64,000 nucleotides of DNA, from the NCBI GenBank assembly GCA_963082975.1, contig OY720350.1:48190734-48254733 (forward strand), read 5' to 3'. Position numbers and translations under genes: made by a program. How positions within the stretch are numbered: position 1 is the stretch's first letter; every line of letters begins with the position of its first letter. The notes under the pieces were generated by a model that saw nothing but the letters and a program-made list of their open reading frames with translations, made no database searches and was not told the DNA's origin. Positions 38,641 through 48,100 of the stretch are shown one piece after another. Origin of the DNA: Labia minor. Its lineage: Eukaryota > Arthropoda > Insecta > Dermaptera > Spongiphoridae.

Positions 38641-39480
38641 TGATATTTCTGATGAATAATTATTTTTTTATGCCGAAAACCTATGGTCATCCTACGATGA
38701 CCTTTCATAATTTTTTCGGGAAAATTAAAAAATGAAAATTTTAAAAATAAATAATAAATTCGTTCATTTTACATCATAAAAATATTAAAAAAATATATTA
38801 TTGATATTTCTAGTGAATAATTATTTTTTTATGCCGAAAACCTCGGGTCATCCTACGATGACCTTTCATAATTTTTTCGGTAAAATTAAAAAATGAAATG
38901 TTTTAAAAAAAATAATAAATTCGTTCATTTTACATCATAAAAATATTAAAAAAATATATTATTGATATTTCTGATGAATAATTATTTTTTTATGCCGAAA
39001 ACCTAGGGTCATCCTACGATGACCTTTTATAATTTTTACGGGAAAATTAAAAAATGAAATGTTTTAAAAAAAATAATAAATTCGTTCATTTTACATCATA
39101 AAAATATTAAAAAAATATATTATTGATATTTCTAATGAATAATTATTTTTTTCTGCCGAAAACCTAGGGTCATCCTACGATGACCTTTTATAATTTTTAC
39201 GGGAAAATTAAAAAATGAAATGTTTTAAAAAAAATAATAAATTAGTTCATTTTACATCATAAAAATATTAAAAAAATATATTATTGATATTTCTAATGAA
39301 TAATTATTTTTTTATGCCGAAAACCTAGGGTCATCCTACGATGACCTTTCATAATTTTTTCGGTAAAATGAAAAAATGAAATGTTTTAAAAAAAATAATA
39401 AATTCGTTCATTTTACATCATAAAAATATTAAAAAAATATATTATTGATATTTCTGATGAATAATTATTTTTTTATGCCG

Positions 39481-39485
39481 AAAAC
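39481..39485 (+). repeat. Target-site duplication, left (AAAAC)
   Basis: AAAAC directly before the LTR. Identical to 43341-43345. Five bases is the usual size for copia integrase. Confidence 0.93.
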
Positions 39486-39634
39486 TGTTGGAGTTTTAAA
39501 TGTGTTTAATGAAAATGCACTGTTCGAGTTTGAATGTGTTTTTAATACAAGGTGAACATTTACTCTAAGGTCATACTATAAATATATATACAGGTAAGAA
39601 GGTGCAGGGTTACCAACTTTAATATACTTTAACA
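39486..39634 (-). repeat. Copia 3' LTR, 149 bp
   Basis: TGTTGG to TTAACA on the plus strand. Identical to the other LTR. Short for an LTR but ordinary for small copia elements. On the coding strand it contains ATTAAA, a possible poly-A signal. Confidence 0.96.
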
Positions 39635-39646
39635 CACCCCCTTCAA
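39635..39646 (-). promoter_or_regulatory. Polypurine tract
   Basis: Minus-strand TTGAAGGGGGTG lies directly before the 3' LTR. A G-rich purine run in this position is the plus-strand DNA primer in LTR retrotransposons. It is the most G-rich run near this end of the element. Confidence 0.85.
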
Positions 39647-39704
39647 GTGAATAATTAAAAATATAAATAAATACAATTTTACAATATAAACATTTTTTTT
39701 TTAA

Positions 39705-40979
39705 TTAATTCATTTGCTTGAGTCTTCTCATACAATCTTCTTGCTTGACCTTTGAGACGGTTTTCGTGAGAAAATCAGCAGGCATACTTAAGACGTTTTT
39801 ATCTCTATCGTATTCAAACTTTATGCCTAAAAATTGATTTATTTCTCCCATGTCTTTCATGTTAAAATCATTAGACAAATTCTTTTTAAATTCATTAATA
39901 TCCTTTTTATTTGATCCTATTATGATTATATCATCCACGTAAATGATTAATATTAATACGTTTTTATTATTATTATTATTATTTTTAATATATATGCATG
40001 GATCACTCTCCAATGGAGACATTCCTAAATTTTTTAATTTTATGTCTAATTTTTTGTACCATTGGCGTCCGGATTGTTTCAATCCGTATATAGCCTTTTT
40101 TAATTTTAATATATTTTTCCCTTTTTTAAAGTCTTTTATCATTTGTAATGCAATCTTTTTTATATTTTCATTTTCATTTTCGACTAAATCTTTCAATATG
40201 TCGTTAAACCCTTCAGGACATTCCATGTAAATGTTCTCTTCCAGTTCACCATTTAAATACGCTGCCTCCACGTCCATTTGTTCAATGTACCACTTTTCTT
40301 CTATAGACTTAGCCATTAGTGTCCTCACGCTGCTCATTCTGGCGACAGGTGAATAAGTATCAAAATAATCTATAGAATAAGTTTGGCTATATCCCTTGGC
40401 GACTAACCTGGCCTTTTTAGTATTATCATTTTTGGTCGTTAAGACAAAACGACTACCCACTATATTTTGATTTTCGTGTTTCCTGACCATTGTCCAAGTA
40501 TCGTTTTTAATTAATGTAATCATTTCTTTCCTCATGGCTGTTTTCCATAAGTTCGAGTCTTCTTGCAATAGTGCATCTTTAATTTTCAGTTCTACATTAA
40601 GTCCTTGGACCTCTCCTTCGGTCGTTTCTATCGAGAGTTCATCTTCTGAACTTAAGACATCACTGTCTCTAGAGCTGGGAATTGTTTCTTCATCATTTTC
40701 ACTTTCGGATTTTTTGTATTGATAGACTTTTCTGGGTCTTCCCCTATTTCCACTTTTAATCATTTTAGGACGTCCTCTTCCTCTCTGTTGGTCAATGTTA
40801 TTTTCGTCTATATCACTTTCTAAAGATGCATCATTATTATGTTTATCAATCATTATGTCCAAGCTGTTGTATTTTGAATTTTCTTCTAATAAATCATTAA
40901 ATTTTAAATTATCTCCATTTTTATTATGAAATTCGTTTATAAATTTAATATCTCGAGTAATATGTACCCTTCTGGTCAT
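39705..40979 (-). CDS. Copia reverse transcriptase open frame (424 aa), RNase H deleted
   Basis: The second part of the same gag-pol frame. Homology starts about 32 codons upstream, right after the TAA at 41076-41078, so the Met at 40979 is not a natural start. Residues 1-130 are an acidic and basic linker with two AT-hook cores RGRP (68-71 and 79-82). RT follows: QMDVEAAYLNG with D236, KKAIYGLKQSGRQWY about 294-308, and YVDD at 347-350. After NQFLGIKFEY (381-390) and a few residues, the protein jumps at about 398 to PADFLTK, normally near the end of RNase H. The RT thumb/connection and almost all of RNase H (in this family typically well over 200 residues) are gone in frame. The element cannot complete reverse transcription by itself. 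Confidence 0.93.
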   Translation of the reverse strand: MTRRVHITRDIKFINEFHNKNGDNLKFNDLLEENSKYNSLDIMIDKHNNDASLESDIDENNIDQQRGRGRPKMIKSGNRGRPRKVYQYKKSESENDEETIPSSRDSDVLSSEDELSIETTEGEVQGLNVELKIKDALLQEDSNLWKTAMRKEMITLIKNDTWTMVRKHENQNIVGSRFVLTTKNDNTKKARLVAKGYSQTYSIDYFDTYSPVARMSSVRTLMAKSIEEKWYIEQMDVEAAYLNGELEENIYMECPEGFNDILKDLVENENENIKKIALQMIKDFKKGKNILKLKKAIYGLKQSGRQWYKKLDIKLKNLGMSPLESDPCIYIKNNNNNNKNVLILIIYVDDIIIIGSNKKDINEFKKNLSNDFNMKDMGEINQFLGIKFEYDRDKNVLSMPADFLTKTVSKVKQEDCMRRLKQMN

Positions 40980-41075
40980 GGGATCATATACTCTATAAGC
41001 TTTGCTTTCCTCGCAATAACCTATAAAAATTCCTTCAATTGTTCTTGAATTTAATTTATTTTTATTATTTTTATT

Positions 41076-43109
41076 TTAAAAATGTACTCTCATACCAAAA
41101 GTTCTTAAATGTGAGACATTAAATTTTTTGTTTGTAAGGATGTTATAAGGTATTTGTCCTTTTAAAGATGATGTTGGGCTTCTGTTCCTCAAATAACATG
41201 CAGTTATTACTGCTTCTGCCCAAAAGGAATGTTCTAGATTTGCTTGTATTAACATACATCTCGTCATCTCCAATAGAGTCTTGTTCATACGTTCAGATAA
41301 TCCATTTTGTTGGGGCGTATAAGGAACTGTTAATCTTCGCTTAATTCCTGATTTTTTTAAAAAGTTATTAAATCTATTATTAATGTATTCTTTTCCATTA
41401 TCTGATTGCAAATATTTAATCCTTTTATCTGTCATGTTTTCAATATAATTTTTATATTCAATAAATGCTTCAAAAGCTTGACTTTTGTATTTTAGAAATT
41501 TAACTTCGCAATATCTGCTTGCTTCGTCTATAAAAGTAATGAAATATTTATTTCCACCGATAGACGTGGTTCTAAATGGTCCACAAATATCTGTATGGAT
41601 TATTTCCAATATTTCTAAATTTTTCTGTGAATTTGAATTTTTAAAAGGTGTTTGAGATAATTTTCCTTTAATGCATATTTCACAATTATTTAAATTTTCA
41701 TTTAATATACTTTGGTCTAAACCGAAAACTTGATCTGATTTGGTTATTAGTTTTAAATCTCTTTCATTTAAATGTCCGTATCTTTTATGCCATATGTCTA
41801 ATTTTGATAATTTATTTTTATTTAAATAATATGAAAAATCATTTTTATCTTTATTTTTAATATTTTCATTTAAATAATATAATCCGTTCTCCTTTTTCTT
41901 AGCTGTAAACATTAGTTCGTCATTATTCGTTATAAATGCATTATGATTTTTAAATAAAACTTCAAAATTCTTATCAGTAAATGACCCGACAGATAATAAA
42001 TTCGTTTTTAATTTGGGAACATATAGTACATCTGTTAATTCAATTTGTCTATTATTTATGTTAATAATCATATCACCAATACAATCAATATTTATTTTAC
42101 TGTTATCGGCTAGTGTTAAACAATTTAGTTTTGGATGTCTTATATTTTCCAGTAATTCTTTATTATTTATCATGTGATTTGTACAGCCAGAACCTAAAAT
42201 CCAATCATTTTTATCATCAGTGACTTTTAGGGCTAACATATGAGTCGACTTAGATGGACATTGAGAAATTTTATGGCCTTCTCCCTTACAACGGAAACAT
42301 ATAATTTTATTTTTAATTTCATTATTTGAATTACTAAATTTATTATAATCAGTTGACCTTTTATCCCTGTTGAAAAAATTATGTTTTTTATTCGTATTAT
42401 ATTTATTATTATTATTTTCATTATATTTATTTAAAGAATTATTTTTGTAAGGATTATTTTTAAAATTATAATTTTTATTAATAGGTCTATTTTTATTTCT
42501 ATTTTTAATAAAGTTACTTTGATTTGAGGAATCGCCTTGACTTCCCCGACATTCAAACTCTTCCAATAATTTTATTTTTAAATTATCTAAAGATGGCAAA
42601 GTGTCCCTTGTTTCTATAGCACATCTAAAATTTTCATATTCGTCTGGTAGACTATATAATAATATTATACATAATAGTTCATCATTTATTATAAATTCAA
42701 TATCATTTAATTTTTCTATAATTTCACAAAATGTATTTAAATAGTCATCCATATTATCACTTATATTCATTTTACTTAAAATTAGTTTCTTTAACAAATA
42801 AGCCTTTTTGGCTGGACGTTTACTTTCAAAGGTTTCCTTTAATTTATTCCATATTTCACTTGAGCTATTTAAATTTTTAACTATCCTTAATTCTCTAGGT
42901 GTTATTGATAAAATTAGATCAGACTTAGCTTTTTGGTCCAGGAGATCCCATTTTTCAATCCCTTTCGTATCTTTTTCATCAATATTTGACCTTTTTTGGT
43001 TTCCGGAGACTATGTTCCAATATCCATTTTTTACTAGGATGGCTTCCATCTGAATCTTCCAGGTATCATAGTTGTGTCGGTGTAGTGGTTCAATTTTAAG
43101 AAATTCCAT
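41076..43109 (-). CDS. Copia gag-protease-integrase open frame (677 aa, broken gag-pol)
   Basis: The first part of a single gag-pol frame. Gag (UBN2-type) is about 9-190, then an Asn/Lys-rich stretch 195-260. The CCHC knuckle (C271, C274, H279, C284) binds RNA. The protease signature at 303-313 reads WILGSGCTNHM: the catalytic Asp306 is Gly, so the protease should be inactive. The integrase zinc domain has H441, H446, C476 and C479. The catalytic core has D507 (HTDICGP), D570 (QSDNGKEY) and E606 (QQNGLSERMN), an exact DD35E. The frame ends at a TAA (41076-41078) just after the integrase core, and homology continues in the same frame beyond it. The Met at 43109 is the first in-frame Met after the primer site and is shared with the truncated copy. 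Confidence 0.95.
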   Translation of the reverse strand: MEFLKIEPLHRHNYDTWKIQMEAILVKNGYWNIVSGNQKRSNIDEKDTKGIEKWDLLDQKAKSDLILSITPRELRIVKNLNSSSEIWNKLKETFESKRPAKKAYLLKKLILSKMNISDNMDDYLNTFCEIIEKLNDIEFIINDELLCIILLYSLPDEYENFRCAIETRDTLPSLDNLKIKLLEEFECRGSQGDSSNQSNFIKNRNKNRPINKNYNFKNNPYKNNSLNKYNENNNNKYNTNKKHNFFNRDKRSTDYNKFSNSNNEIKNKIICFRCKGEGHKISQCPSKSTHMLALKVTDDKNDWILGSGCTNHMINNKELLENIRHPKLNCLTLADNSKINIDCIGDMIININNRQIELTDVLYVPKLKTNLLSVGSFTDKNFEVLFKNHNAFITNNDELMFTAKKKENGLYYLNENIKNKDKNDFSYYLNKNKLSKLDIWHKRYGHLNERDLKLITKSDQVFGLDQSILNENLNNCEICIKGKLSQTPFKNSNSQKNLEILEIIHTDICGPFRTTSIGGNKYFITFIDEASRYCEVKFLKYKSQAFEAFIEYKNYIENMTDKRIKYLQSDNGKEYINNRFNNFLKKSGIKRRLTVPYTPQQNGLSERMNKTLLEMTRCMLIQANLEHSFWAEAVITACYLRNRSPTSSLKGQIPYNILTNKKFNVSHLRTFGMRVHF
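42193..42193 (-). other. Protease catalytic Asp to Gly difference
   Basis: Codon 306 is GGT here (plus-strand ACC, 42192-42194). The equivalent codon in the truncated copy is GAT. This single transition removes the aspartyl protease's catalytic residue. Confidence 0.9.
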
Positions 43110-43177
43110 TTTTTAAAAAAATCCTTTTAAGATTAAAAAATATTTCCAATTATCACCCAATTACCCGCAGTGGTTAC

Positions 43178-43191
43178 CTGGGCCCATAACC
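43178..43191 (-). promoter_or_regulatory. Primer-binding site for half initiator tRNA-Met
   Basis: Minus-strand GGTTATGGGCCCAG directly follows the 5' LTR. Its complement CTGGGCCCATAACC is the anticodon arm of eukaryotic initiator tRNA-Met (CAT anticodon), ending at about base 39. Drosophila copia is known to prime from a 39-nt 5' half of initiator tRNA-Met, not from the 3' CCA end, and the site here has that geometry. No match to a tRNA 3' end is seen beside the LTR. Confidence 0.9.
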
Positions 43192-43340
43192 TGTTGGAGT
43201 TTTAAATGTGTTTAATGAAAATGCACTGTTCGAGTTTGAATGTGTTTTTAATACAAGGTGAACATTTACTCTAAGGTCATACTATAAATATATATACAGG
43301 TAAGAAGGTGCAGGGTTACCAACTTTAATATACTTTAACA
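43192..43340 (-). repeat. Copia 5' LTR, 149 bp
   Basis: Identical to 39486-39634. On the coding (minus) strand it is the upstream LTR and holds the likely promoter. Confidence 0.96.
43283..43296 (-). promoter_or_regulatory. Likely TATA box in the 5' LTR
   Basis: Minus-strand TATATATATTTATA, about 45 bases into the LTR in the coding direction. It is the best promoter candidate for the element's transcript, but in such AT-rich DNA the match is weak evidence. Confidence 0.4.
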
Positions 43341-43345
43341 AAAAC
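43341..43345 (+). repeat. Target-site duplication, right (AAAAC)
   Basis: AAAAC directly after the LTR, continuing into CTAGGGTCATCC of the interrupted monomer. Confidence 0.93.
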
Positions 43346-44899
43346 CTAGGGTCATCCTACGATGACCTTTCGTAATTTTTTCGGTAAAATTAAAAAATGA
43401 AATGTTTTATAAAAAATAATAAATTCGTTCATTTTACATCATAAAAATATTAAAAAAATATATTATTGATATTTCTGATGAATAATTATTTTTTTATGCC
43501 GAAAACCTAGGGTCATCCTACGATGACCTTTCATAATTTTTTCGGTAAAATTAAAAAATGAAATGTTTTATAAAAAATAATAAATTCGTTCATTTTACAT
43601 CATAAAAATATTAAAAAAATATATTATTGATATTTCTGATGAATAATTATTTTTTTATGCCGAAAACCTAGGGTCATCCTACGATGACCTTTTATAATTT
43701 TTACGGGAAAATTAAAAAATGAAATGTTTTAAAAAAAATAATAAATTCGTTCATTTTACATCATAAAAATATTAAAAAAATATATTATTGATATTTCTGA
43801 TGAATAATTATTTTTTTCTGCCGAAAACCTAGGGTCATCCTACGATGACCTTTTATAATTTTTACGGGAAAATTAAAAAATGAAATGTTTTAAAAAAAAT
43901 AATAAATTCGTTCATTTTACATCATAAAAATATTAAAAAAATATATTATTGATATTTCTAATGAATAATTATTTTTTTCTGCCGAAAACCTAGGGTCATC
44001 CTACGATGACCTTTTATAATTTTTACGGGAAAATTAAAAAATGAAAATTTTAAAAATAAATAATAAATTCCTTCATTTTACATCATAAAAATATTAAAAA
44101 AATATATTATTGATATTTCTGATGAATAATTATTTTTTTATGCCGAAAACCTAGGGTCATCCTACGATGACCTTTCATAATTTTTTCGGTAAAATTAAAA
44201 AATGAAATGTTTTAAAAAAAATAATAAATTCGTTCATTTTACATCATAAAAATATTAAAAAAATATATTATTGATATTTCTAGTGAATAATTATTTTTTT
44301 ATGCCGAAAACCTAGGGTCATCCTACGATGACCTTTCATAATTTTTTCGGTAAAATTAAAAAATGAAATTTTTAAAAATAAATAATAAATTCGTTCATTT
44401 AACATCATAAAAATATTAAAAAAATATATTATTGATATTTCTGATGAATAATTATTTTTTATGCCGAAAACCTAGGGTCATCCTACTATGACCTTTCATA
44501 ATTTTTTCGGTAAAATGAAAAAATGAAATGTTTTAAAAAAAATAATAAATTCGTTCATTTTACATCATAAAAATATTAAAAAAATATATTATTGATATTT
44601 CTGATGAATAATTATTTTTTTATGCCGAAAACCTAGGGTCATCCTACGATGACCTTTCATAATTTTTTCGGTAAAATTAAAAAATGAAATGTTTTAAAAA
44701 AAATCATAAATTCGTTCATTTTACATCATAAAAATATTAAAAAAATATATTATTGATATTTCTAATGAATAATTATTTTTTTCTGCCGAAAACCTAGGGT
44801 CATCCTACGATGACCTTTTATAATTTTTACGGGAAAATTAAAAAATGAAATGTTTTAAAAAAAATAATAAATTCGTTCATTTTACATCATAAAAATATT

Positions 44900-47800
44900 A
44901 AAAAAATATATTATTGATATTTCTGATGAATAATTATTTTTTTATGCCGAAAACCTAGGGTCATCCTACGATGACCTTTTATAATTTTTCCGGGAAAATT
45001 AAAAAATGAAATGTTTTAAAAAAAATAATAAATTCGTTCATTTTACATCATAAAAATATTAAAAAAATATATTATTGATATTTCTAATGAATAATTATTT
45101 TTTTCTGCCGAAAACCTAGGGTCATCCTACGATGACCTTTTATAATTTTTACGGGAAAATTGAAAAATGAAAATTTTAAAAATAAATAATAAATTCGTTC
45201 ATTTTACATCATAAAAATATTAAAAAAATATATTATTGATATTTCTAGTGAATAATTATTTTTTTATGCCGAAAACCTAGGGTCATCCTACGATGACCTT
45301 TCATAATTTTTTCGGTAAAATTAAAAAATGAAATGTTTTAAAAAAAATAATAAATTCGTTCATTTTACATCATAAAAATATTAAAAAAATATATTATTGA
45401 TATTTCTAATGAATAATTATTTTTTTCTACCGAAAACCTAGGGTCATCCTACGATGACCTTTTATAATTTTTACGGGAAAATTAAAAAATGAAAATTTTA
45501 AAAAGAAATAATAAATTCGTTCATTTTACATCATAAAAATATTAAAAAAATATATTATTGATATTTCTAGTGAATAATTATTTTTTTATGCCGAAAACCT
45601 AGGGTCATCCTACGATGACCTTTCATAATTTTTTCGGTAAAATTAAAAAATGAAATTTTTAAAAATAAATAATAAATTCGTTCATTTAACATCATAAAAA
45701 TATTAAAAAAATATATTATTGATATTTCTGATGAATAATTATTTTTTTATGCCGAAAACCTAGGGTCATCCTACGATGACCTTTCATAATTTTTTCGGTA
45801 AAATGAAAAAATGAAATGTTTTAAAAAAAATAATAAATTCGTTCATTTTACATCATAAAAATATTAAAAAAATATATTATTGATATTTCTGATGAATAAT
45901 TATTTTTTTATGCCGAAAACCTAGGGTCATCCTACGATGACCTTTCATAATTTTTTCGGTAAAATTAAAAAATGAAATGTTTTAAAAAAAATAATAAATT
46001 CGTTCATTTTACATCATAAAAATATTAAAAAAATATATTATTGATATTTCTAATGAATAATTATTTTTTTCTGCCGAAAACCTAGGGTCATCCTACGATG
46101 ACCTTTTATAATTTTTACGGGAAAATTAAAAAATGAAAATTTTAAAAATAAATAATAAATTCGTTCATTTTACATCATAAAAATATTAAAAAAATATATT
46201 ATTGATATTTCTAGTGAATAATTATTTTTTTATGCCGAAAACCTAGGGTCATCCTACGATGACCTTTCATAATTTTTTCGGTAAAATTAAAAAATGAAAT
46301 GTTTTAAAAAAAATAATAAATTCGTTCATTTTACATCATAAAAATATTAAAAAAATATATTATTGATATTTCTAATGAATAATTATTTTTTTCTGCCGAA
46401 AACCTAGGGACATCCTACGATGACCTTTTATAATTTTTACGGGAAAATTAAAAAATGAAATATTTTAAAAAAAATAATAAATTCGTTCATTTTACATCAT
46501 AAAAATATTAAAAAAATATATTATTGATATTTCTAATGAATAATTATTTTTTTATGCCGAAAACCTAGGGTCATCCTACAATGACCTTTTATAATTTTTA
46601 CGTGAAAATTAAAAAATGAAATGTTTTAAAAAAAATAATAAATTCGTTCATTTTACATCATAAAAATATTAAAAAAAATATATTATTGATATTTCTAATG
46701 AATAATTATTTTTTTCTGCCGAAAACCTAGGGTCATCCTACGATGACCTTTCATAATTTTTTCGGTAAAATTAAAAAATGAAAATTTTAAAAATAAATAA
46801 TAAATTCGTTCATTTAACATCATAAAAATATTAAAAAAATATATTATTGATATTTCTAATGAATAATTATTTTTTTCTGCCGAAAACCTAGGGTCATCCT
46901 ACGATGACCTTTTATAATTTTTACGGGAAAATTAAAAAATGAAATGTTTTAAAAAAAATAATAAATTCGTTCATTTTACATCATAAAAATATTAAAAAAA
47001 TATATTATTGATATTTCTGATGAATAATTATTTTTTTCTGCCGAAAACCTAGGGTCATCCTACGATGACCTTTTATAATTTTTACGGGAAAATTAAAAAA
47101 TGAAATGTTTTAAAAAAAATAATAAATTCGTTCATTTTACATCATAAAAATATTAAAAAAATATATTATTGATATTTCTAATGAATAATTATTTTTTTCT
47201 GCCGAAAACCTAGGGTCATCCTACGATGACCTTTTAGAATTTTTACGGGAAAATTAAAAAATGAAAATTTTAAAAATAAATAATAAATTCGTTCATTTTA
47301 CATCATAAAAATATTAAAAAAATATATTATTGATATTTCTAGTGAATAATTATTTTTTTATGCCGAAAACCTAGGGTCATCCTACGATGACCTTTCATAA
47401 TTTTTTCGGTAAAATTAAAAAATGAAATTTTTAAAAATAAATAATAAATTCGTTCATTTAACATCATAAAAATATTAAAAAAATATATTATTGATATTTC
47501 TGATGAATAATTATTTTTTTATGCCGAAAACCTAGGGTCATCCTACTATGACCTTTCATAATTTTTTCGGTAAAATGAAAAAATGAAATGTTTTAAAAAA
47601 AATAATAAATTCGTTCATTTTACATCATAAAAATATTAAAAAAATATATTATTGATATTTCTGATGAATAATTATTTTTTTATGCCGAAAACCTAGGGTC
47701 ATCCTACGATGACCTTTCATAATTTTTTCGGTAAAATTAAAAAATGAAATGTTTTAAAAAAAATCATAAATTCGTTCATTTTACATCATAAAAATATTAA

Positions 47801-48100
47801 AAAAATATATTATTGATATTTCTAATGAATAATTATTTTTTTCTGCCGAAACCCTAGGGTCATCCTACGATGACCTTTTATAATTTTTACGGGAAAATTA
47901 AAAAATGAAATGTTTTAAAAAAAATAATAAATTCGTTCATATTACATCATAAAAATATTAAAAAAATATATTATTGATATTTCTAATGAATAATTATTTT
48001 TTTATGCCGAAAACCTAGGGTCATCCTACGATGACCTTTCATAATTTTTTCGGTAAAATGAAAAAATGAAATGTTTTAAAAAAAATAATAAATTTGTTCA
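44900..48100 (+). repeat. Large duplicated block in array 3 (shift 14494), first copy
   Basis: Pairs with about 59394-62594. Diagnostics at exactly +14494: ATTTTTCCGGG (44990/59484), AAATTGAAAAATG (45161/59655), TTTACGTGAAAA (46600/61094), CCTACTATGACC (47546/62040) and AATTTGTTCAT (48091/62585). Beyond this the shift becomes 14816, meaning two extra monomers (48855/63671). Confidence 0.85.

Larger units (their letters stand above)
30007..39485 (+). repeat. 161-bp satellite, array 2
   Basis: About 59 monomers of the same satellite and orientation as array 1, between the two copia copies. The first monomer lacks 29 bp (between AATTTT and ATAAAAAATAAT) compared with the equivalent flank at 43341, a deletion between TTTT runs. 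The part at about 30100-30900 matches 49430-50220 in array 3 at +19321, including rare ATTGAAATTTC, CTACAATGACC and AATAGTAAATTCG. The array therefore belongs to the same homogenising family as array 3. Confidence 0.97.
39486..43340 (-). mobile_element. Ty1/copia LTR retrotransposon, recent but internally deleted
   Basis: A 3855-bp element with two identical 149-bp LTRs and a perfect 5-bp target duplication AAAAC (39481-39485 and 43341-43345), inserted within one satellite monomer between GCCG-AAAAC and CTAGGG. Minus-strand order: 5' LTR, half-tRNA primer site, gag, protease, integrase, RT, polypurine tract, 3' LTR. Integrase before RT defines the copia superfamily. Complete copia elements are about 5 kb; the shortfall lies mainly in the missing RT end and RNase H. 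Identical LTRs argue for recent insertion, yet the frame has a lost protease Asp, an internal stop and a deletion. It must have relied on proteins from another copy, or was damaged soon after insertion. Confidence 0.97.

Noticed and set aside
39943..40230. Plus-strand open frames within the RT region (also 40534-40722)
   Set aside because: Antisense shadows of the copia RT frame; Phe/Leu-rich translation from AT-rich DNA.
42233..42421. Minus-strand 62-codon frame overlapping the zinc-knuckle region
   Set aside because: Out-of-frame overlap with gag, Ile/Lys-rich and without a motif. The main frame explains the sequence.
43178..43191. A tRNA-Met gene fragment
   Set aside because: Only the anticodon-arm stretch abutting the LTR is present, which is exactly the copia primer-binding site. 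No tRNA arms surround it.
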